Part shown: piece after piece, positions 33,029 through 42,018 of the stretch | How positions within the stretch are numbered: position 1 is the stretch's first letter | Layout: every line of letters begins with the position of its first letter | Origin: Prevotella sp. | GTDB taxonomy: Bacteria; Bacteroidota; Bacteroidia; Bacteroidales; Bacteroidaceae | DNA: 64,000 nt | Assembly (NCBI GenBank): GCA_017548605.1 | Contig: JAFYZT010000008.1 | Span: 1-64,000 of the forward strand | Reading direction: 5' to 3' | Position numbers and translations under genes: made by a program | Notes under the pieces: model-generated | The model's database searches: none | The model's input: the letters and a program-made list of their open reading frames with translations, nothing else | What the model was told of the DNA's origin: nothing

Positions 33029-33843
33029 TGCGTACCCAACTGAAGATTCTGCTCCTCTTGATTGATGTGTTGGTGGTGCTGGCCATCTATGCCATGAGTC
33101 CCGTGGAATGGGCTATCGCCAACAACGAGTTACGCAAGGTGAAATTCCTGCCCGCCGCTGACAGCACCGCCGTGGCGGCACAGACAGAAACTGACGGCGA
33201 GGCGCAAGGTGATGATGCCGAACAGGCGACTGTTGCCGCTTTGGCAACAACCCCGCAGCCCAAGGTCAAAGATACCAACCCGCAGCGTTTCCTTTTCTTC
33301 GGCGACAGTATGTTGGAAGGACTGTCGCGCCGTCTGTGCGACTATGCTGCACAGAACGGTCATGAGCAGCGTACCGTGTTGTGGTACAGCTCGACATCGG
33401 AGAAATGGGCCACTACCAATACCCTCGACTATTATATCCGCGAGGTGCAACCAACCTTCATTCTCTGCTGCCTGTGCAGCAATGAACTCTTCGTTCGTGA
33501 CCTGGACCGTCGCGACAAGTTCATCGCCACCATCGTCAAGAAGATGGGTGACATACCCTTTGTGTGGATCAGTCCGCCCAACTGGAAGGAAGATACGGGC
33601 ATCAACGCGCTCATCGTCAAACATGTGGGTAAGGAACGCTATTTCGACAGCACACACCTGACACTGGCAAGGGGTAAAGACAAGGCACACCCCACCTTTG
33701 ATGCTGCCGCCCATTGGTTCGACCTCGTGGCTGAATGGCTGGAGAGCGACCAGACCGCCCATCCCATCGTCATGCAGAAGCCCACGCAGAAAGTGAAATG
33801 GAGCCACGTGACCATGCTCCAGCCCAATGACCCGGGGAAATAA
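33028..33843 (+). CDS. SGNH/GDSL-like protein
   Basis: 271 residues. A signal anchor (about 6-25) keeps it at the membrane. The SGNH block I is FFGDSMLEGLSRRL (Ser94), the block III Asn may be in CSNELFVRD, and the Asp/His pair is in DKAHPTFDAAAHW. The pattern resembles DUF459/AlgJ-type proteins that take an acetyl group from an MBOAT partner and place it on a polymer. It lies between the zinc-ribbon gene and the MBOAT gene, 21 bases before the latter, so they are likely one operon and one system. Confidence 0.75.
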   Translation: MRTQLKILLLLIDVLVVLAIYAMSPVEWAIANNELRKVKFLPAADSTAVAAQTETDGEAQGDDAEQATVAALATTPQPKVKDTNPQRFLFFGDSMLEGLSRRLCDYAAQNGHEQRTVLWYSSTSEKWATTNTLDYYIREVQPTFILCCLCSNELFVRDLDRRDKFIATIVKKMGDIPFVWISPPNWKEDTGINALIVKHVGKERYFDSTHLTLARGKDKAHPTFDAAAHWFDLVAEWLESDQTAHPIVMQKPTQKVKWSHVTMLQPNDPGK

Positions 33844-33864
33844 ACACAAGCACATCCAAACATC

Positions 33865-35331
33865 ATGATACAACAGCTTTTCCAATCGCTATTGCAGTTT
33901 TTCACCACGCCCGACAAGGACTGGTCCATCGTGACCATGCCTTTCATGGTGCTCTTCGTCATCTTTTTCGCCATCTTCATCTTCATCAACCGTCGCCGTC
34001 ATACGGCCATGCTGGCCTACGTGGTGGTGTTCAGCCTCTTCTTCGCCTATAAGTCGAATGGCTGGCTGATGTTGCTGTTGCCCACGACGACATTCCTGTC
34101 GTGGTGGCTCACCGACCGTATGCGACGGAAAGAGGGTGGGGGGCGCAAGGCCCTCATGTGGCTCACCGTGGTCGTGGAGCTGCTGCCGCTGCTTTATTTC
34201 AAATACACCAATTTCCTCATCGAGATATTCAATGAGATGACGGCCTCGAACTTCTCGCCGTTGTCTATCCTCCTGCCCGTGGGTATATCGTTCTACAGCC
34301 TGCAGGCGGTGAGTTACACCGTAGATGTGTACAAGGGTAAGTTCACCCTCGATGTGAACCTGCTTGAATATGCTTTCTACCTCACCTTCTTCCCCCTGCT
34401 CATGGCGGGTCCTATCACCCGTGCCGAGGTGTTGCTGCCGCAGGTGAAGGAGCGCAAACCGCTGGATGAGAAACTGATTTATGCGGGCCTTTGGCTCATC
34501 ATCGTGGGTCTGGTGAAGAAAGCCCTGGTGGCCGACTACATCGCCCAGTACAACAACTGGATTTTCGAAGACCCCACGGGATTCTCGGGCTTTGAGGGTG
34601 CCATGGGCGTGTTAGGCTATACCCTGCAGATTTATCTTGATTTCTCGGGCTACAGTGACATGAGTATCGGTATCGCCGCCATCATGGGCTTCCAGCTGCG
34701 CGAGAACTTTAACTTCCCCTACCAGTCGCTGAACCTCACCGAGTTTTGGCGGCGTTGGCACATCGCCCTGTCCACTTGGTTCCGCGACTATGTGTATATC
34801 CCCTTGGGCGGCAACCGCAAGGGTAAGTTCCGTATGTACCTCAACTGTTTCATCAGCATGCTGCTGTCGGGTCTGTGGCACGGCGCATCGTGGATGTTTG
34901 TCATCTGGGGTGCCATGCACGGCGTGGGACTGGTTGTTCACAAGGCATGTAAGAGCTGGCTCGACAAGATACCCAATACTTGGTATGTGAAGATTGTGGC
35001 TTGGTTTATCACGTTTGTGTTTGTGGCCGTGGCATGGGTGTTCTTCCGCTCGTCGAGTGTCGATACGGCGGTCACCCTGCTCAACCATATCGCCGTGGAC
35101 TTCAGCTGGGACTACCTGCCGCCATTCGTCAGCACCCGGTTGATGTGGACGCTCTTCCTTGTGCTGGGCTTCGCCCTGCATGGGTTGCGCAAGAGTCATT
35201 CGGAAAAATTGAAGGACTGGTTCGTGCGTTCGCCGTGGCTGGTGAAGCTGGTCATCTTCATCCTCGTGATGCAGCTGGTCATCAACTTCCGCCAGGACAA
35301 CGTGCAGCCGTTTATCTATGCGCAATTCTGA
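33865..35331 (+). CDS. MBOAT-family O-acyltransferase
   Basis: 488 residues with about ten membrane helices. The catalytic His339 is in LLSGLWHGASW, and the conserved FWRRWHIALSTWFRDY (His299) and VYIPLGGNRKG motifs mark the DltB/AlgI/PatA group. These move an acyl group, usually acetyl, from a cytoplasmic donor across the inner membrane to a periplasmic acceptor such as alginate, cellulose or peptidoglycan. Partner SGNH proteins often do the final transfer, and one lies directly upstream. The stop codon touches the first copy of a repeated hairpin-tail module. Confidence 0.93.
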   Translation: MIQQLFQSLLQFFTTPDKDWSIVTMPFMVLFVIFFAIFIFINRRRHTAMLAYVVVFSLFFAYKSNGWLMLLLPTTTFLSWWLTDRMRRKEGGGRKALMWLTVVVELLPLLYFKYTNFLIEIFNEMTASNFSPLSILLPVGISFYSLQAVSYTVDVYKGKFTLDVNLLEYAFYLTFFPLLMAGPITRAEVLLPQVKERKPLDEKLIYAGLWLIIVGLVKKALVADYIAQYNNWIFEDPTGFSGFEGAMGVLGYTLQIYLDFSGYSDMSIGIAAIMGFQLRENFNFPYQSLNLTEFWRRWHIALSTWFRDYVYIPLGGNRKGKFRMYLNCFISMLLSGLWHGASWMFVIWGAMHGVGLVVHKACKSWLDKIPNTWYVKIVAWFITFVFVAVAWVFFRSSSVDTAVTLLNHIAVDFSWDYLPPFVSTRLMWTLFLVLGFALHGLRKSHSEKLKDWFVRSPWLVKLVIFILVMQLVINFRQDNVQPFIYAQF

Positions 35332-35657
35332 TACCCACCCCCGACCCTCCCCAAAATACCTACCCCCGACCCCTCCCCAAGGGAGGGGGGAAAGAAGGGG
35401 TAAGAGGTAAGCACCCACCCCGGCCCTCCCAAGGGAGGGAGAATGAAGGAGCAGGGGGCAAGGAGCAAGAGATGTGCCAGTAGCCTGGAAAGGTAAAAAA
35501 GTAAAAGAGTAAAAAGGTAAAAGTCGGATGTGGTAATGTCCATTTTAACTTCCATGAGCGAAGCGAATTAACTACAATTTTAACTTCCAATTTAACTCCC
35601 TATTAAGCAAAACTCCTTATTAATCAAAAACTCCCAATTTAGAAGTAAAAGGAAGTA
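35332..35657. repeat. Composite intergenic repeat with tandem hairpin-tail modules
   Basis: Right after the MBOAT stop come three hairpin-tail copies in the same orientation relative to the gene as elsewhere: 35332-35353 (tail only), 35356-35390 and 35411-35440 (each tail then CTCCC...GGGAGG). Then AGGAGCARGG units, the GCAAGAGATGTGCCAG linker, GGTAAAAAAGTAAAAG units and a TGAGCGAAGCGAATTAACT module. No gene is present. The next ATG follows a GGAAGTAATG end. Confidence 0.85.
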
Positions 35658-36755
35658 ATGAAAAAGATATTTCTCTGTTTTGTGTTCTTGCTGGCCTTGC
35701 TGACGGTGGAGGCCCGCGATTATAACTATGTGCGTGCTCACGATAACCGTTTTGCCTATGTGGGAAGGGTGAGCGTGTCGGCTGCGGAGGGCGGTACCGC
35801 CAAATGGACCTATCCTGGCGTGCAGATACATTGTGTGTTCGAGGGTACCAGCGTGCGCATGAAGACCAACCCGGGCAGTGGGTTCTATGTCATCAACCTC
35901 GACGATGAGGAGCCGTTCAAGGTGGAGTCGCAGCAGGACGGCGACTCACTGGTGTTCATCGCCGATGGACTGGACGACACGTCGCACCGACTGACCATCA
36001 CCTATTGTCAGGAGGGACTGTTGCGCAAGCCTGTGTTCTATGGCCTGTACCTCGACCCTGACCGTACGTTGGGACGGAGACCGAAGCTCCCCTCACGGAA
36101 GATGGAGTTCATCGGTAACTCCATCACCTGCGGCTATGGCATCGAGGGCGACGGTAGCGAGAAGAAATTCTCCTATAGCCAGCAGAACATCACGCTTACC
36201 TACGGGGCACTCACCGCTCAGGCTTTCGGTGCACAGTATATGGTGGTGGCCCGCTCGGGTATCGGCATATACCGTAACAATAACGGTAATGTGAACGGCG
36301 ACCGCATGGTGATGCCCGCCCTCTATCCCTATACGCAGTTCGGCACCACGGGCGAGCGGTGGGACTTCAGCCGTTACCAGCCCGATGTGGTGTGTGTGAA
36401 TCTCGGCACGAACGACACGACGAACCCACGGTATATCAATTCGAAGCTTGCCGATGCCTTCAAACGCTTTGTGCGTACCCTGCGACAGCATTACCCCCAT
36501 GCCAAGATAGTGCTGCTCACTGGCACGATGATTAGCGGACAGCGGTTGGCCGACGTGAAAGCCGCCCAGCAGGCTGCCATCGACGATGCCCGCAGCCGTG
36601 GCGACCGCGAGGTGTACCGCTTCGATTTCGACCCTGCCGACGGCACCTACGGATATGGCACGCACCGCCACCCCTCAGCACGGCAACATGCCCACATGGC
36701 GGAACAGCTGATACCGTTCATCCAACGTATCACGGGATGGGAGGGGGAAAGGTAA
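35658..36755 (+). CDS. Carbohydrate esterase family 2-like SGNH hydrolase
   Basis: 365 residues with a signal peptide (MKKIFLCFVFLLALLTVEA). An N-terminal jelly-roll domain (about 30-135) precedes an SGNH hydrolase (about 145-355): Ser155 in FIGNSITCGYG, Asn in VNLGTNDTT and Asp/His near GYGTHRHPSARQH. The two-domain layout is that of CE2 acetylxylan or glucomannan esterases, which remove O-acetyl groups from hemicellulose. It may either digest dietary glycans or trim the cell's own acetylated polymer made by the upstream genes. Its C-terminus (GWEGER) ends at a GGAAAGGTAAAAAAG repeat. Confidence 0.87.
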   Translation: MKKIFLCFVFLLALLTVEARDYNYVRAHDNRFAYVGRVSVSAAEGGTAKWTYPGVQIHCVFEGTSVRMKTNPGSGFYVINLDDEEPFKVESQQDGDSLVFIADGLDDTSHRLTITYCQEGLLRKPVFYGLYLDPDRTLGRRPKLPSRKMEFIGNSITCGYGIEGDGSEKKFSYSQQNITLTYGALTAQAFGAQYMVVARSGIGIYRNNNGNVNGDRMVMPALYPYTQFGTTGERWDFSRYQPDVVCVNLGTNDTTNPRYINSKLADAFKRFVRTLRQHYPHAKIVLLTGTMISGQRLADVKAAQQAAIDDARSRGDREVYRFDFDPADGTYGYGTHRHPSARQHAHMAEQLIPFIQRITGWEGER

Positions 36756-36897
36756 AAAAGTAAAAGGGTAAAAGAAAATGGTAAAAAGGTAAAAGGGTAA
36801 AAAAGCAAGGGGCAGGAGAATTCCACTTTGGGTATTCTCATGCCCCTTGCTCCTTGCTCCCTGCCCCCTCCCTTTGGGAGGGTCAGGGGTGGGTATC
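36756..36897. repeat. Intergenic composite repeat with hairpin-tail module
   Basis: Convergent gap. GGTAAAAGGGTAAAA units follow the CE2 gene, then CCTTGCTCCTTGCTCC units, and the hairpin-tail module CCCTCCC 36866-36872, GGGAGGG 36876-36882, tail to 36896. That is one base from the stop of the minus-strand gene. Confidence 0.85.
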
Positions 36898-37626
36898 CTA
36901 ATACAGCTCTTCAGGAATCAATTCCTTTGCCCGTTCAAAATCCTCTACCGTGTCAAGTTCCATGGAGAACACGTCGGTGGTGTCCACCACACGGAAGGTG
37001 TGTCCTTGTGGGATAAGACGCTCAAAGGCCCGTTCATAGAAGATATCAACCAGTCCCTCTTTTTCTATCATCTGGTCAAGTTCAGCATAAAGGGCGGCGG
37101 TGTATTCCGCCGACATTTTTTCTATGCCCACCGACTCACCCATGGCATCTTCAGGACGACAGGTCTTGCTAATCTCCGTGATGCGTCTTTCGCTGTCCAC
37201 TACCACTTTCATCTCCTCATCACCCAGCTCATGGCGGTTGACGGAGAGGGCAGAACCGGGAATCTCCAACACACGGGTAATCATCTGCGGGTCGAAGAGG
37301 ATATCACTGTCGAGCAACACAACATCTTGGCCACGGGCATGGTCGCGTGCCAGCCACAGCGAATAGATATTATTGGTCGTCTCGTACAGAGCATTGTCAA
37401 TATAATGGATAGTACACTGGGGATAATGTTTGTCGAGGAACGACCGTATCATCTCACCGCGATAGCCCGTCACGACTACCCATTCGGTGATGTCGTGGGC
37501 AACAAGCGCATCCATCGTACGCTCCAATAGACAACGTTCGCCAACCATCAACAGACATTTCGGACGATCGTTCGTCAGGGGTCTCAGTCGTTTGGCCATA
37601 CCGGCCGCTAATATCACTGCTTTCAT
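36898..37626 (-). CDS. LicC-like nucleotidyltransferase (phosphocholine/phosphonate type)
   Basis: 242 residues, NTP_transferase fold: AVILAAGMAKRLRPLTNDRPKCLL for the nucleotide loop and LLDSDILFDP for the metal-binding Asp. The stretch YETTNNIYSLWLA matches LicC/PntC cytidylyltransferases, which make CDP-choline or a CDP-phosphonate for decoration of surface glycans. A LicD-like protein is in the same operon (40332), which supports that role. It is last in the minus-strand series. Confidence 0.85.
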   Translation of the reverse strand: MKAVILAAGMAKRLRPLTNDRPKCLLMVGERCLLERTMDALVAHDITEWVVVTGYRGEMIRSFLDKHYPQCTIHYIDNALYETTNNIYSLWLARDHARGQDVVLLDSDILFDPQMITRVLEIPGSALSVNRHELGDEEMKVVVDSERRITEISKTCRPEDAMGESVGIEKMSAEYTAALYAELDQMIEKEGLVDIFYERAFERLIPQGHTFRVVDTTDVFSMELDTVEDFERAKELIPEELY

Positions 37627-37736
37627 TATTTGAAGGTTTAGTGTTTAGTGTTCATCCTGCCTCCTCTTATGCCCCCTCCCTTTGGGAGAGTCGGGGTGGG
37701 TATTTTTTACTTTTTTACCCTTTTACTTTTTTACCT
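37627..37736. repeat. Intergenic repeat with hairpin-tail module
   Basis: GTTTAGTGTT units, then the hairpin CCCTCCC (37674-37680) with GGGAGAG (37684-37690) and tail TCGGGGTGGGTAT, then TTTTTTACCCTTTTACTTT units up to the UDP-glucose dehydrogenase stop. Here 33 bases of tandem DNA separate the tail from the stop codon. Confidence 0.8.
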
Positions 37737-38993
37737 TTACAACATGTACCTGCAATCAACGACGGGTTTAGCGGTACGTTCACGCACATCGCGGAATTCC
37801 GGCCATGCCGTGGTGATGACCAATGACTGTGCCTGATGAAGGATATCATCGTAACTCGCCACATAGTCGATGGGCAGGGAATAGTACTTCTTGAACTCGT
37901 CGATGGCTACGGGGTCGTAGCCACAGATGTTTTTATAACCAGCATCCATCAGTGCCTTGATAATCTTGGCACTGGGTGTGTCGCGCACATCATCGCTGCC
38001 CGGTTTGAACGACAGGCCGAGAATGCCGATGCGCTGCTCTTTGTCGTCGCCTATGGCACGGATGATTTTCCGGGCGATGAACGAAGGCATCTGGTCGTTG
38101 GTGTCGATGACATGGTGCAGTATTTGTGCGTCGAAGCCTGCTGTGCGTGCCACGGCATATAAGGCATTCGTGTCCTTGGGCAGGCAGTAGCCGCCGTAGC
38201 CACATCCGGGATAGACATACGACGCCATGGTGGCACCGCCCCACCGCTTGTCCATGTGGAGGATGCGGAAGGCCTCGGCGGTGTCGATGCCGCCGATGGT
38301 GTCGGCCACGACACTCATCTCGTTGCTATAGCTGATGAGTGTGGCCAGCAAGGTGTTGGAGAGGTATTTGATGAACTCGCCGGTATTGAGTGACACGCAG
38401 AACACGGGTTCCTTGACTGTGGCATATACCTGACGGAGCACACTGGCCGAGCGGTCGTCGCTCACGCCCAGCACGATGCGGTCGGCATTCATGAAATCGT
38501 CCCAGCAATGCCCCTCGCGCAGGAATTCGGGGTTATTGGCCACACCGATGTCGGTGCCAACCTTCAGCCCTTTCTCCTCAATGAAGGGGATGATTTTCTG
38601 TGAGGTGGTTGACGGCGGGATGGTCGATTTCACCACCAGCACCTGATAGCGGTCTTGTGGCCGTGCTGCCAAGGTCTGTTCGATGGCGGCAAAGAGATAG
38701 GTGAGGTCAGCCTGTCCGTCCTTGCCATAGGGTGTTCCCACGCAGTAATAGACGCAGTCGCTCTGTTGCACCGCCTCTTTCAAGCCATCAATACTGATGG
38801 GGAAGAAGTTCTTGTTCAGGTGGCGGGTGAGAGCCTCGTCAAGTCCCGGCTCCAGGAAAGGCAGTTTGCCTTGGCGGATGGTGGCCAGCCGACCCTCGCT
38901 GATTTCCACGCCATAGACGGTATGGCCATATTCGGCGAAGCCCAACGAGGTGGTGAGCCCCACGAACCCCAGTCCGAAAACAGTGATTACCAT
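37737..38993 (-). CDS. ugd: UDP-glucose 6-dehydrogenase family protein
   Basis: 418 residues. It oxidises a UDP-hexose to the uronic acid with two NAD+. The Rossmann loop is VFGLGFVGLTTSLG, the hinge motif is NTGEFIKYLSNTLLA, and the catalytic Cys lies in YPGCGYGGYCLPKDTNAL. The neighbouring decarboxylase-like gene (overlap of 7 bases) suggests UDP-glucose is taken to UDP-glucuronate and on to UDP-xylose. Another UDP-sugar substrate is possible, because the family is broad. Confidence 0.92.
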   Translation of the reverse strand: MVITVFGLGFVGLTTSLGFAEYGHTVYGVEISEGRLATIRQGKLPFLEPGLDEALTRHLNKNFFPISIDGLKEAVQQSDCVYYCVGTPYGKDGQADLTYLFAAIEQTLAARPQDRYQVLVVKSTIPPSTTSQKIIPFIEEKGLKVGTDIGVANNPEFLREGHCWDDFMNADRIVLGVSDDRSASVLRQVYATVKEPVFCVSLNTGEFIKYLSNTLLATLISYSNEMSVVADTIGGIDTAEAFRILHMDKRWGGATMASYVYPGCGYGGYCLPKDTNALYAVARTAGFDAQILHHVIDTNDQMPSFIARKIIRAIGDDKEQRIGILGLSFKPGSDDVRDTPSAKIIKALMDAGYKNICGYDPVAIDEFKKYYSLPIDYVASYDDILHQAQSLVITTAWPEFRDVRERTAKPVVDCRYML

Positions 38994-40078
38994 TTGTATT
39001 CGCCCTCCTCGCTCTCTTTCAGGAACTGCAGGAATCGTGCCACACCTTCTTCCACGAAGATGGTGGGGTTGTAGTTCAACTCACGGCGTGCCTTGTCGAT
39101 ATTCGGACAGCGGCGCTGCGGGTTGTTCGTCAGGTATTCCTTGTCTTCGGAGCGTGCATAACGCACCTGTCCCGTATAGCCGAAGATTTCACGACCTGCC
39201 TCGGCATAGATTTCCGCCAACTGTGCGATGGTTATTTCGGGCTTCTCGATACCGATATTGTAATAGCCATAGGTGCCGTGGAGCAATATCTTCAAGTAGC
39301 CACAGATGGAGTCGGCGATGTAGCAGAAGGTACGTGTGGGTGTGCCGTCGGAAAGAATCTCGATGTCTTTGTTCTGCATGATGGCCAGTGCGAAGTCAGC
39401 AGGTACGCGCTTGTCGCCGATACGCATGCCCGGTCCGTAGTTATTGAACGGACGGGCGACACCGATGGGCATGTTGAATTTCTGTGCGAAGAGCATGCAC
39501 ATTGTCTCGCCGAAACGCTTCGACTCGTCGTAGCAGGCGCGCGGTCCCGTGGGACAGACATTACCGTTATAGTCCTCGGATGTGGGCACATGGGCAGGGT
39601 CGGGGTCGCCATACAGTTCGCTGGAGGAATAGAAAAGGAATCCGCGGATAGCTTTCTGGCTGTAGAAATCTAAGAGTGAGCGCAGTCCCCAGATATTCGC
39701 ATCGAGTGTCTCGATGGGGTATTGGCGGTAGAACATTGGTGAGGCGATGGAAGCCATGTGGATGATATAGTCGGCCTCGTCGGCACCCTCTACGTCGGCG
39801 ATGTTGTCACGTATGATATCGAACTTCTGGATGTTGAAACGCGGGTCTTTCTCCAGTTTCACAATCCATTCGGGATGACCGAGCATGAAATTGTCGAGAC
39901 CGATAATCTTTTTGATACCCAGTTCCTCGGCACTCTGGCTGAAGAATTTCATGAAGTAATAACCGAGGAATCCTGCGCAGCCGGTGATGAGCACGGTGGA
40001 GTTTTTGAAACGCAACTGCTCGTCAGCGGACAGGCCGTTGAGCGTGTGCTTGATGTCGTTTGTCAGTATGTTCTGCAT
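38987..40078 (-). CDS. Extended SDR, UDP-glucuronate decarboxylase-like
   Basis: 363 residues. NAD-binding motif TVLITGCAGFLGYYFMKFF, catalytic Tyr-Lys in CYDESKRFGETM and Ser in SSSELYGDP. ASPMFYRQYPIETLDANIWG and RPFNNYGPGMRIGDKRVP are close to UDP-xylose synthases, and the overlap with the dehydrogenase gene supports a UDP-GlcA to UDP-xylose step. A 4,6-dehydratase or epimerase cannot be fully excluded. Its stop overlaps the ugd start codon region, so translation is coupled. Confidence 0.82.
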   Translation of the reverse strand: MQNILTNDIKHTLNGLSADEQLRFKNSTVLITGCAGFLGYYFMKFFSQSAEELGIKKIIGLDNFMLGHPEWIVKLEKDPRFNIQKFDIIRDNIADVEGADEADYIIHMASIASPMFYRQYPIETLDANIWGLRSLLDFYSQKAIRGFLFYSSSELYGDPDPAHVPTSEDYNGNVCPTGPRACYDESKRFGETMCMLFAQKFNMPIGVARPFNNYGPGMRIGDKRVPADFALAIMQNKDIEILSDGTPTRTFCYIADSICGYLKILLHGTYGYYNIGIEKPEITIAQLAEIYAEAGREIFGYTGQVRYARSEDKEYLTNNPQRRCPNIDKARRELNYNPTIFVEEGVARFLQFLKESEEGEYKW

Positions 40079-40331
40079 TGTTGATATGGTGTTTTATTGT
40101 TTTATCGGAAGTTAAAGTGGGAGCTAAAATGGAAGTTAATTCGCTTCGCGATTTTTTGAATGTTGATTGTTGAATTTTGATTGTTGACGAGTTGTTGAGA
40201 CATATGTCGAAAAATTGTCGCTTCGCGAATCTGATTTATCAATGAAGAATTTATAGGGTATTCTCTTGCTCCTTGCCCCCTGCTCCTTCATTCCCCCTCC
40301 CTTTGGGAGGGTCGGGGTGGGTTCTCACCCC
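40079..40331. repeat. Composite intergenic repeat, type A, variant
   Basis: GGAAGTTAA modules with AATTCGCTTCGCGATTTTTT, then GAATGTTGATTGTTG units, AATTGTCGCTTCGCGAATC, the linker GGGTATTCTCTTGCTCC, and a hairpin-tail module at 40295-40323. A second hairpin-tail copy (40363-40392) lies inside the end of the LicD frame, with CACCTCTTACC units between. No gene fits here. Confidence 0.8.
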
Positions 40332-41210
40332 TTACCTCTCACCTCTTACCCCTTCTTTGCTCCCCTCCCTTTGGGAGGGTCGGGGTGGGTATTTTTCCTT
40401 TTCTTCGTATTGTGTATACGGATGTTCCAAGTCGAGGATGTGGAAGTTATGCTGTTTCTGGTGCTCACCGTCGGGTATCTTCATGTAGTCACCGTAGATC
40501 TGTGTGAGATAACGGTCGTAGTCTTTGATGCCCATGAAGGTCTTCCCCTCGAACGTGTAGGGTGCAAACACAGCGTGAATGGACTTGGGCATCACTCCGT
40601 GGGGACCCTCTGTGTAGTCGTTCACCAGTTCCGCTTTGTCGTAGTCATATTTGGTGAGCACCTTACGTATCTTCTTCTGAAGCGACTCCATGGTGGTGAG
40701 TTTGCGGGTGAGCAGGGGCACCCATGAGCTGGGGCCGTGACCATGGCGGTAGGGGTCGCGGTGAATCCAGTAAAGTGCCTGTCGGAGCAGTGCGTAGCGT
40801 GACTGGTGCCATTTCCTTGTGATGATATTGGAGGGCACGGCATCCAGTGGGAAGACATCTACATAGATTCCTCCGAGGTAACTGAGATGGAGCCGCTCGA
40901 TGAGGGTGGTGGAAGCATCCTGCACCTTGCCGAAGGGCAGGGGATAGTTCTTGTCGTTCTCCGGACATACGAACTCGTAAGGTGCGGGCAGCCATTCCTT
41001 GCTGTGCTCGATGAACCGTTCGTAGTCGGGTCGGGGCAGCACGATGTCCATATCATCATCCCAGGGGATGAATCCCTTGTGGCGTACCGCACCGAGCAGA
41101 CTGCCGTTGAACATGCCATAGGCAATGTCGTGCTCATGGAAGGTCTTATCCATCACTTCCATGATTTTCAGCATGCGTAGCTGTAGTGGACGAATATCGT
41201 ATGTTGCCAT
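40332..41210 (-). CDS. LicD-family phosphotransferase
   Basis: 292 residues from the ATG at 41210; an upstream frame extension to 41270 overlaps rfbF and lacks support. LicD proteins move phosphocholine or similar groups onto surface sugars. Family motifs: YGMFNGSLLGAVRHKGFIPWDDDMDI with catalytic Asp residues, and GGIYVDVFPLDAVP. The end of the protein (YPPRPSQREGSKEGVRGER) translates a hairpin-tail repeat, so the original stop was probably near YTQYEEKEK. It lies 40 bases after rfbF and is likely in the DegT-rfbF transcript. Confidence 0.9.
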   Translation of the reverse strand: MATYDIRPLQLRMLKIMEVMDKTFHEHDIAYGMFNGSLLGAVRHKGFIPWDDDMDIVLPRPDYERFIEHSKEWLPAPYEFVCPENDKNYPLPFGKVQDASTTLIERLHLSYLGGIYVDVFPLDAVPSNIITRKWHQSRYALLRQALYWIHRDPYRHGHGPSSWVPLLTRKLTTMESLQKKIRKVLTKYDYDKAELVNDYTEGPHGVMPKSIHAVFAPYTFEGKTFMGIKDYDRYLTQIYGDYMKIPDGEHQKQHNFHILDLEHPYTQYEEKEKYPPRPSQREGSKEGVRGER

Positions 41211-41250
41211 TGACTTTTTGGGGTTTATGAGTTTGTAATCTCTCTCCTCT

Positions 41251-42018
41251 TTACAATTTCCACGGAGCATTTCCTGTCTGCCACAACTCGTTGAGATTGT
41301 CGCGGTCGCGCACGGTGTCCATGCACTGCCAGAAGCCCTCGTGGCGGTAGGTCTTCAACTGTCCTTCGGCGGCGAGACGTTCCAACGGCTCACGCTCGAA
41401 GGTGGTCAGGTCATTGTCGATGTAGTCGAACACCTTTGGACTGAGCACGAAGAAACCGCCGTTGATCCATCCCTGGTTCACCTGGGGCTTCTCCTTGAAT
41501 GACCGTACGAAGTCATCGTTGTCAATCTGTATCTCACCGAAACGAGCCGTGGGGTGAACGGCGGTCACCATGGCCAGTTTCCCCGCCTGACGGTACTGTT
41601 TTACCAATTCGCCGATGTTGACATCGGAGACGGCATCGCCATAGGTCACCATGAAGTCTTCGTTGCCGATGACGTTTTTCAGGCGCAGGATGCGACCGCC
41701 TGTCAAAGAGGCACCGCCGGTATCGACGAGTGTCACGCGCCAGTCGGTGGTGTGCTCTTGGATATATTTCACCTTGCCGGTGCTCAAGTCGATGGTGAAG
41801 TCATTGTTCTGTGCGTAGTATTGCAGGAAATAGTCCTTGATGACTTCGCCTTTATATCCCAGGGCGATGACAAAGTCCTTGTAGCCATAGTGGGCATAAT
41901 GGTTCATGATATGCCATAGGATGGGCTTTCCACCAATCTCCACCATGGGCTTGGGTATCAGTTTGGTGTACTCTGACAGCCGGGTGCCGAAACCGCCGGC
42001 CAGGATGATTGTTTTCAT
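41251..42018 (-). CDS. rfbF: Glucose-1-phosphate cytidylyltransferase (RfbF)
   Basis: 255 residues. It makes CDP-glucose from CTP and glucose 1-phosphate. The nucleotide loop is ILAGGFGTRLSEYTKLIPKP, substrate-binding parts are GGKPILWHIMNHYAHYG and TGGRILRLKNVIG, and the C-terminal GFWQCMDTVRDRDNLNELW is the RfbF type. CDP-glucose normally goes on to a CDP-glucose 4,6-dehydratase (RfbG), which is not seen in the window. The downstream DegT enzyme overlaps it by four bases, so the two probably work on the same nucleotide sugar. Confidence 0.93.
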   Translation of the reverse strand: MKTIILAGGFGTRLSEYTKLIPKPMVEIGGKPILWHIMNHYAHYGYKDFVIALGYKGEVIKDYFLQYYAQNNDFTIDLSTGKVKYIQEHTTDWRVTLVDTGGASLTGGRILRLKNVIGNEDFMVTYGDAVSDVNIGELVKQYRQAGKLAMVTAVHPTARFGEIQIDNDDFVRSFKEKPQVNQGWINGGFFVLSPKVFDYIDNDLTTFEREPLERLAAEGQLKTYRHEGFWQCMDTVRDRDNLNELWQTGNAPWKL

